DNA of 64,000 nt from Chondrilla cf. caribensis (taxonomy: Eukaryota > Porifera > Demospongiae > Chondrillida > Chondrillidae): NCBI GenBank assembly GCA_964020155.1, contig OZ026563.1, positions 4,638,940-4,702,939 on the forward strand. Reading direction: 5' to 3'. The position numbers were made by a program, and so were the translations under genes. Positions 56,339 through 64,000 of the stretch are shown here, one piece after another. The notes under the pieces were generated by a model. That model had not been told where the DNA came from. It saw only the letters and a list, made by a program, of their open reading frames with translations, and searched no databases. Position 1 is the first letter of the stretch; each line of letters starts with the position of its first letter.

Positions 56339-58013
56339 ATGGCTGACTTATTCCTGGCGAAAAAGAAACTTTCGGAAGCATTGGAAGTAAGGGAGACAGA
56401 ATACTGGGAATTGATGAAAAAATGGTACAGGGGGAAGGTCAGACTGTGCGATTTGTTTGGAATTAAAAATGGATGTGAAATAACTTTACCTGTCACTAGA
56501 TTTCAAAGGATGATTTTGATGTAAAAGCAAGACATCTATTGGGTGTAGAAATCAGACTGCATAATGATTTTCTCTTTGCACTATTGATCAAATGCCAATC
56601 TGGTGTTAGTGGAGGTTAGTTCACTTTGGACAGTACATACCAAATTTCCCTGGTATGACAGAATAAATGTCTGTGTTTGTTCTATGTGCGACGTCCAGTG
56701 TCTGCATCCATATCCAAGGAGGACGAACATTCTGTGTACGTGCCTGGAAAAGCACAGGTCATTGTCCAAATGGAAAACACAGTATGTTTGTACTTTTTCA
56801 CACCAACCTCCCCTCACTTCCCCACTCACTCACTAATCCCACATACCCTCAATATCCCTCCCTCTCACTGTAGTATACGGACTTCATTCCAGTGCCTTTC
56901 AACAGAGACAAGCTCCCTGTGGCCGACCCCCTCCCCTCGGACTTGCACCTTGTTCGCTGTAGCAGCAACTACCTCCTACCCAATCACAATGTCCTGCATG
57001 CACGGATGTTGCTGGATGCGTGGGAAGTTGGGCTGGAGAGCGTCACACCAGATGCAGCCAAACTGATGTGTACAGCTATCGAGGTACGCACAACTGTGGC
57101 ATGTACATAGGTACATGTTTGTGCATGGATCCTTGTATATATGTATGTGTGCAGTTGTATGCATTGATGGCAACTTTGGCACATCACTTTTTGGCCAATA
57201 TTAAACTTTGGTCACCAACAGCTGGTAGATGTAACGAACTAAAATAAGAGATTGTCTATGGAATAAAATGTACTACATGTGCTGTCCTTGTGCTGTTTGG
57301 TCTCTTCCGTCCCTCCAGCATCACTTGAAGAATGTACTCACCTGCATAGTGTCCCATCGTACTACGTGGCAATCACGAAAGGACCACTTTAGACACTCCT
57401 ATGGACGTGGTGGTCCACCATCAACCAGCCTGTTAAGGACCTCCCAGTATAGCAGAGTGTAAGGACAAACAAACCATGTTTGTTTAGGTTGTGTGTGTAT
57501 TGCTGTGAAGAGAGGTCAAAATAAGGTTACCATGGCAATGACCTTGTTTGTGTTCGACTCTGTAGCATTCATGTATTATGTATCATTATGTAGTGTTTAT
57601 GTAAAGTGCGTATGTATATTGTGATCTGGAGTGTACGTTGTCCTATTCTACTGCCACTGTTGCCACAATAAGGATTGCTTATGTATGTAACTCACGTACA
57701 TAGTCTCTATTATACTCACTGTCCCCATGCTGTACACACTGTCCCCATGCTGTACATACTGTCCCTATTATACACACTGTCCCCATGCTGTACACACTGT
57801 CCTTATGCTGTACATACTGTCCCTATTACTTCTTATGCTGTACATGCTGTCTACATATATTTTGCTTATTGGTTTTCTTCAGTGATCCCTTGAAACCGGA
57901 TAGTCTTGAGCATCTTCGAAGACGAATGGAAGGAGAGGAAGTGTCCGCTAGTTTACACAGTGGAAGACAGACACCTGAGCCTATCAGTCTATTTGAAGTA
58001 AAGGATTGCTTAC

Positions 58014-58109
<96 letters not shown>

Positions 58110-58309
58110 ATGCATGTGTGTAGCCTTTATCATCCTCTCTTATACCCTAGAACAACCGTAACATAATCCCTTCTCACATGGTATATGCCATGCTGATGGA
58201 GAGGATAGCCACCCTGTTGTGGCACCCAAGTACTGAGGAGATACAGGCTAAATGCAATCTGGAGAAATGGGAAAAATCTTATTCAGAAAAAAACAAACAA
58301 AATCAATAG
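56339..58309 (+). CDS. TADA1: TADA1, SAGA transcriptional adaptor subunit
   Basis: TADA1 is a histone-fold subunit of the SAGA coactivator core, acting in the nucleus. Seven exons join in frame to 304 aa (human 335): 56339-56437, 56500-56614, 56699-56757, 56874-57083, 57319-57458, 57883-58015, 58151-58309. N-terminal family blocks: AKKKLSEALEVRETEYWELMK (first 20 residues typical) and FDVKARHLLG, then LHNDFLFALLIKCQ (human VHSHNDFLLAILTRCQ). Later blocks: LLPNHNVLHARML, HHLKNVLTCIVSHR (human NHLKDILTSVVSRR) and the C-terminal IPSHMVYAMLMERIATLLWHP (human [21 protein letters not shown]). The shorter length comes from the linker around exon 3; a missed small exon there is possible but phases join without it. 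The exon 6 donor is the first GT of a ~90-bp (GT)n tract. Confidence 0.94.
57700..57850. repeat. ~20-bp TGTACACACTGTCCCCATGC minisatellite, TADA1 intron 5
   Basis: About seven variable units ahead of the exon 6 acceptor. Confidence 0.85.
58016..58108. repeat. (GT)n tract beginning at TADA1 exon 6 donor
   Basis: About 46 nearly pure GT units directly after TTACAG; the splice donor is the first unit. Confidence 0.96.
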
Positions 58310-58693
58310 TATGACCACACAAGTGTACAGTGTGTAATTCTCATCACTGTTGTGACAGTTTTGAGTTTTAATAGCTTCAAATTGTGTACATTATAGCTGT
58401 TTTTCTGTTATGTTCTAATGCTTGTGTGTGTGGTAACGTCAGAGTCAGCATGCAGTCACTGGACTGTGTTTCAAAATGACGGATTGAGTCCATACGACAT
58501 TGTTCACGAAGGTTCGAGTGTCCAAAAATAGCTATAGATCAGTTACTCTATAATAGCTTCATATCATCACATGTAACAATGCATATGTCATATTATAATG
58601 TGCGTAGGTAAAGTTCAACTGTTTTGAAAGGTTACAACAGAAATTAGACATTTCTCTATAACTGTAACCTCAGAGACATCCCACTCTTCCTCA
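58310..58693. other. Convergent 3' region, TADA1 and PRPF38B
   Basis: 384 bp between two stop codons facing each other. Unique, AT-rich sequence; presumably both 3' UTRs. No gene is seen. Confidence 0.6.
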
Positions 58694-59894
58694 TCAATAC
58701 TTTGAGCCCTTGTATCTGTCACGAGATCTACTGCGACTCTTCTCCCTAGAAGACCTGTATCTGGTCCTCTCCCTCGAACTGCTCCTGTGTCTGTGTCGCT
58801 CTGAGGACCTACTTCTATTCTTTGTCCTCTTATCGGGTGACCTCTGACGTTTTCTTTCAGAGCTCCTACCTCCTCCTTGTTGGGAAGCTGGACTGTGGCG
58901 ATGATAAGAACTAGATGTGTGTCTGCCATCTTTGGATCTACTGCGGCTCCTTCTTCTATCTTTGGATCGACTGCGGCTCCTTCTTCTATCTTTGGATCTA
59001 CTGCGGCTCCTTCTTCTATCTTTGGATCGACTGCGGCTCCTTCTTCTATCTTTGGATCTACTGCGGCTCCTTCTTCTATCTTTGGATCGACTGCGGCTCC
59101 TTCTTCTATCTTTGGATCTGCTACGATTCCTTCTTCTATCTTTGGATCTACTGCGGCTCCTTCTTCTATCTTTGGATCTACTGCGGCTCCTCCTTCTATC
59201 TTTAGATCGACTACGGCTCCTTCTTCTATCTTTGGATCTACTACGATTCTTTCTTCTATCTTTGGATCTACTACGGCTCCTTCTCCTATCTTTAGATCGA
59301 CTGCGGCTCCTTCTTCTATCTTTGGATCTACTGCGGCTCCTTCTTCTATCTTTGGATTGACTGCGGCTCCTTCTTCTATCTTTGGATCGACTGCGGCTCA
59401 TTCTTTTGTCTCCAGATCTACTGTGTGTTAGTCTCTCACAAGACTCTGACCCTTTATATTTCTCTCCGTCACTTAATTTCCCAGAGAAATCCTGCAATGA
59501 GCTCTTGTTGTTCGCCTCTGTCCCATAATCTTCACCATACTCCTCTTCCTCCTCCTTAAGCTGCTTCATCTTCTTCTTGACCTGGTTCTCCACAACCACA
59601 GGGATACGTGGGAACAGAGTACCAAACCAGTCCAGCTTAGTGAGGAGCATCTTGCACATCTCTCCAACGGTGGTTTGGAAGCCACCACCCGCCTTCAAAT
59701 CTATCACCTGGAACACCATGGAGGGACTGACAGTGAGAAAGACACAGGAATAGTACTGATCAGTGAACACTAACCTCTTCATCCCAAAAGTAAGGCTCAT
59801 ACCACTCAATTAGGTCAGCAGGTGGTTGACAGTACCTGTGTAGGAGTTACACAAGTGAATAACACAGGTTGTCACATTCACACACCACACACAT

Positions 59895-59953
<59 letters not shown>

Positions 59954-61194
59954 CACAACACACACACACACACACACACACATGTACACGCCTACTACAT
60001 ACCTGATGTACATGAATCCCAAACCTCTAATATATGGGGAATCAGCATGATCCAGAAGACCTTTCAACTGTTTGCGCGTCAGTTTCAAGGTAAAGAGCTT
60101 GTAAAGGAGGCAGTAAGGAGTGGACACAATCCCTCCTGCTGAAACACCTCTGACCTGTAGAAAATGACAACAAATCTCTTTCATGTACTGACTCAGTGAA
60201 ACAGAGGAACAGGGTCAAAGGTCACGAAACCTTTAATGCACTCTGCACACTACATCGGCATTTCGCAAGACCGTAACATACACATGCCATCGCTGAGGTC
60301 TGGCATGTTGCCAAGACAACCAATACCTTTCACACCACACTACAGAAGAATAATAGCAAATAATCGAATTAATATTTAATAATCAGAATCAGGACCTTTA
60401 GGATTCAATTCCATTACAATTCAACTTACTTGTATCTCACAAGCAGCCTCCTGCAGGACGCAATGTGTCGATGCATGCCACACATACGTACGCATTGTGT
60501 GTGCGTGCGTGTTGATATGACACACACATCTAAGATAACACAACGATAGGGTGTAATCCAATGTTTCCATAGCAACCACTCACCTCACCAGCATGACCAA
60601 TCTGTGAGGCAAGTTTTCGGCTGTTTTTCTCCCACGGCTCGAGGTGACCTACCTGTAGGAGGTAGGGCAACGGACACCAGGGTTAACATGAAGTGGTACC
60701 AGTGTACATATCATCATATTATGTCTAAGATGTACCGACACTAGAAAAGTTTGGGTTCAAGGTGAAGTGGTTTCATGTCATAAGCATAAAAACCCTCCAA
60801 GTGAACGTTCACTAGTACGAGGATGGTTTGGAATGATAAATTCCACCGAAAAGCTTACCAGTGTGGACCATTGTGGTCAACACATATGAAATCATATAGA
60901 ACATCGCTGAAGCTTTAGAAAGAAACAAGCAACGCACCACCCAACAACACCGTCCCTCACTCATTAATTCTCCCTGAATCGAACCTTATAGTATATCTCG
61001 TCCACAACCTCGTGGTAAGTCTTCAGGCGGTACAAATCTTGCTTAAAGTAAGGTGAAGACTTTATATTCTTTAAAATAAGACTATTGATATTCATTGTCT
61101 CCTTATTACCCCACAAAGGGAGAGTATTATTTTTCTTGTTAACTGGAAGGTCATCTCCGCTTTCTTGATCCTCCGAGTATTCCTCTTCAGCCAT
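58694..61194 (-). CDS. PRPF38B: PRPF38B, PRP38-domain splicing factor with RS tail
   Basis: PRP38-family proteins act in spliceosome activation. Five exons (61194-60985, 60652-60584, 60154-60003, 59835-59775, 59707-58694) join in frame to 501 aa. The PRP38 domain (about 25-200) is well conserved: LPLWGNKETMNINSLIL, SSPYFKQDLYRLKTYHEVV, EPWEKNSRK, GVSAGGIVSTPYCLLYKLF, LTRKQLKGLLDHADSPYIR, LGFMYIRY, LIEWYEPYFWDEE, VGEMCKMLLTKLDWFGTLFPRIPV. An acidic linker (EEEEEYGEDYG) follows. The C-terminal ~220 residues are an RS domain in which the octapeptide RRSRSRSK/KDRRRSRS repeats about 17 times from a 24-bp DNA repeat (58,924-59,410). The start is the first ATG of the longest frame, and it lies 92 bp downstream of the next gene's stop. 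Confidence 0.95.
58924..59410. repeat. 24-bp coding minisatellite (RS octapeptides) in PRPF38B
   Basis: About 20 units of CTTCTTCTATCTTTGGATCT + ACTG (plus strand), alternating between GATCTACTGCGG and GATCGACTGCGG. Because 24 is a multiple of three, unit gain or loss keeps the RS frame. Confidence 0.95.
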
Positions 61195-61286
61195 TTTTGA
61201 TCACGTGAATCACTAACGACGTCAGTATCCAATAAAAATTGACATGCTTGACCGTACTTATTATGATGGAATCAACCACAAAATAG

Positions 61287-63765
61287 TCATCTCGTCAAAG
61301 TCTTTAGCTTCCACATCAACCACTGCCAGAAACCCACAAAGGAAGACCACCAACTCCTCTTAGCGACGAGAATTCTCTGCAGGTCCTCAGAATCGGAAAT
61401 ATGTCTTGTGACAATTTCTTCCTTGAGCTCTGCACTCCAGGTCTTGGCTTGACCTTCTTCCAAGTGTGTCAGGCACACCTCCTTCATCTGCAGAACACAG
61501 GACAGGAAGAGATTCCACTGATATAGGATTCGCTCCTTGAAGTAGTGTCCATATAACATGTACTAATATCACTTTTCATGTATTTGTCCCAAGATAACAC
61601 AACGGCGGTGGCCATCCAAGTAATTTTACATTAAGTCACTGGTCACTGCAGGCTGCCCAGTGTCCATATTGAACTTGACAACACAAATACCGATGCATTC
61701 ACACCATCCCGGATGTGTTCAGACATTAAGTGGTGACCAATAAGAAAATTTCAAATTTTATTGCTGGCCACCACAGCCCCTCCAGTCCCTCAGTAGGGCC
61801 ATATGGTAGACAGCTGATGGGTGTTAATTGGAGTCCCCGTACTACAATACAAGTACATGTGGATTGTCCGCAAATAGGGAGTATCCCACTGTCCATGATG
61901 GACGTTGATGTGTGGGTGGGGAGTGGTGGACACCAATGGGTATCGTAACCATATGTAGGCGTGGGTGGGGAGTGGTGGACACCAATGGGTATCATAACCA
62001 TATGTAGATGACAAACTCACAAAAAGATGGGCACTGAATTCAGTTGTGTAATGATCTGCCGATAGTTTGATGACTTTTGTAGCTGTATTGAGAGGCCCTT
62101 CAACCTGAAATAAGTACCATTCTCACTCACTAAGACCCAGCACAATCTGGACAAACAAAAAAGCTGATAAGCTCACCACACGAGCAAATGCAGCCACATT
62201 TTCACTTTTTCTCTGCTCACGGATTTTGTCAATCTCCATCTAAAAATAGGGAGCATAGCTTGTATTACACAAATGAAGGGATACAGTCGAATCAAAATGT
62301 ACACACACATTCACATAATCATTCACACCACACCACCACACTCATACACACACAAACACACACACACACGTACACGTACATGTACATGTACACAGCACAT
62401 GCATATAAACAGGTTCACAAACCTCCAAAGACTCTCGTACTTTCAGAAATGGTGGTAAGTCTGCAAATGAGGACTAAGGGAGACACCAGAGACCACACCA
62501 CCAGTGAGGGGTGTGTTGTATCCACGCACTACAGACGACCTTCACTCACCTGTGCCTGGTCATATAGCTTCAGAGATGACTCTTTCTCTGATATTAGTCT
62601 ATTCAATATTATTCAAAGCAGCAAAGGTACATATCAGCACATGAAGTATGTATACAGCAGTGTGTACAGCAGTGTATACAGCAGTATGTACAGCAGTGTG
62701 TACAGCAGTGTATACAGCAGTGTGTACAGCAGTGTGTACAGCAGTGTGTACAGCAGTGTGTACAGCAGTGTGTATAACAGTGTGTACAGCAGTGTGTACA
62801 GCAGTGTGTACAGCAGTGTGTACAGCAGTGTGTACAGCAGTGTGTATAACAGTGTGTACAGCAGTGAGTATAACAGTGTGTACAGCAGTGTGCACTGCTA
62901 TACTTGGGGTACATGTGTTTGCATGTACACAAAATGTATGTCTTTCCCACACACTCACATGTCTTCCAGTTCTGATCCATTCATCGGCAATAGGATTTTG
63001 TTTGGACCTGTGTTATCTCTAAACCTCCCTACAACATCTGACATCTGAAAAAGATCAGAAATACTAAACAATAACAACAACAACAAACAATAGCAAACAT
63101 ACTCTATTCCGGCATTCTCGTTCAGTTAGTTCCAAGTTGTCTTCCCAAAATGACTCTCTTTCCTCGAGCAAACGTTTCTTCAATGAAAGGAGATTACAAG
63201 TACAATCATCCCCTTTTCACAGAAAGTGATAATAGCCAACCTCAAACGTATTTTTGTAGAGGTCAAAAACAGTTTCTCCCCTTGCCATATCGCTCTTCTC
63301 CTCAAACACCTACATATTATGTGGATACAACGTTTGGCAACTAACACTGTTGGATGTAGCAATGATAGAGGAGATGTGCATGAACGGAGATCACACAAAT
63401 CCCTCATGGACAGGCATCTAAATATTGAGGTAGTGACCTGGGGGTGCTCAGGGGTTTCCCCGTCCATACTCCAATGAAGTGCAGCTGAATGCAATGTTCT
63501 ATTTAGAGCTCACCTTGTGGGATTCCCCCTTGGCTATTTCCATGGAAGTATCGAATGATGGTTGCGTGCGAGGAACACGATTCTTGTTCTGAGCTTTCTC
63601 TCTGAATTTGACTACAAAGAAGATATTAAAATCTTCAGAGAGTTCAAGAATTGATGTGTGAACAGTGACCTCACCAACTGCATCGTCTATAGCACTTGAG
63701 AGAATGTCCTCCAGCGCCTTGTTGTTTCTGAGAACAGTCACATCACCAAGCCGCTCAAGGCCATC
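61287..63765 (-). CDS. Unrecognised helical protein, 3' part (gene runs off the right edge)
   Basis: Nine exons join in frame: 63765-63675, 63611-63514, 63177-63103, 63044-62959, 62598-62550, 62473-62423, 62239-62177, 62104-62021, 61487-61287 (stop TGA at 61287). The start lies beyond 64,000. The ~265 visible residues are mostly charged helices: LGDVTVLRNNKALEDILSS, KRLLEERESFWEDNLELTE, SFADLPPFLKVRESLEMEID, KIREQRKSENVAAFAR, and a tail ending in the aromatic segment SWWSSFVGFWQWLMWKLKTL, which could be a membrane-binding helix. The ELSDLPPFL-type block vaguely resembles helical domains of large dynamin-like GTPases of the GBP class, but I would not name it on that. The remaining sequence to 64,000 is intron with a (TG)n tract (63,797-63,888). 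Confidence 0.75.
62645..62895. repeat. 12-bp GTGTGTACAGCA minisatellite, intron of right-edge gene
   Basis: About 20 units, in the intron between exons 62,598 and 62,959. It gives repeat-derived open frames on both strands (TAVCTAV, CTHCCTH), not genes. Confidence 0.93.
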
Positions 63766-63810
63766 CTGAAAGGTAGCAAGTAGTGGATGAAAATGTGTCT
63801 GTGTTGTGTG

Positions 63811-63854
<44 letters not shown>

Positions 63855-64000
63855 TGTGTTGTGTGTGTGTGTGTGTGTGTGTGTGTGAGTGTTTACAGAT
63901 ACAAACATGTCTGTATACGTGTTCATATACTTGCCTGTGTGCATGTAAGTTCACACACTACAATAACGAACAATGCATAGATCCACCAGTATTGATAGCA

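Overview
The window is nuclear DNA of an animal, most likely an invertebrate with a compact, intron-dense genome; a sponge or other early-branching lineage would fit, but the sequence alone does not fix the species. The evidence is GT-AG introns, many only 60-100 bp, conserved animal genes including the ciliary/chaperonin-like MKKS and AXDND1, a SAGA subunit and a splicing factor, and heavy (CA)n/(GT)n and minisatellite content in introns.

Left third (1-23,940): tandem satellite DNA. A 187-bp satellite fills 1-1,883, 6,025-13,537, 17,679-18,090 and 22,812-23,940. A related, palindrome-bearing satellite in a 163/204-bp alternating register fills about 18,809-22,805. Two copies of one 4,141-bp Tc1/mariner-type transposon, apparently identical, sit in the 187-bp satellite at 1,884-6,024 and 13,538-17,678, each flanked by its own TA duplication. 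The element carries a DD34E transposase, a relic of a PD-(D/E)XK-like domain, and an opposing gene with a BEN-like C-terminus. Scattered satellite monomers carry 4-bp TA to TACGTA insertions, which are what a 2-nt excision footprint of this element would look like. A 597-bp MITE-like insertion lies at 18,091-18,687.

Right two thirds (24,227-64,000): eight spliced genes and one intronless gene. In order: ABCF1 (-), an unrecognised intronless 371-aa gene (-), MKKS/BBS6 (-), MRPS16 (+), a Deg9-like serine protease (-), AXDND1 (-), TADA1 (+), PRPF38B (-) and the 3' part of an unrecognised helical protein gene (-) that runs off the right edge. I rebuilt exon structures by hand from open frames, GT-AG sites, matching intron phase and family knowledge; every multi-exon model closes in frame. 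MKKS and MRPS16 start codons are 41 bp apart. Three minus-strand neighbours are separated by only 88, 93 and 92 bp from stop to start.

The main leads are the cargo-carrying transposon, its apparent excision scars in the satellite, the palindromic satellite, and the non-random placement of GT/CA microsatellites at splice sites.
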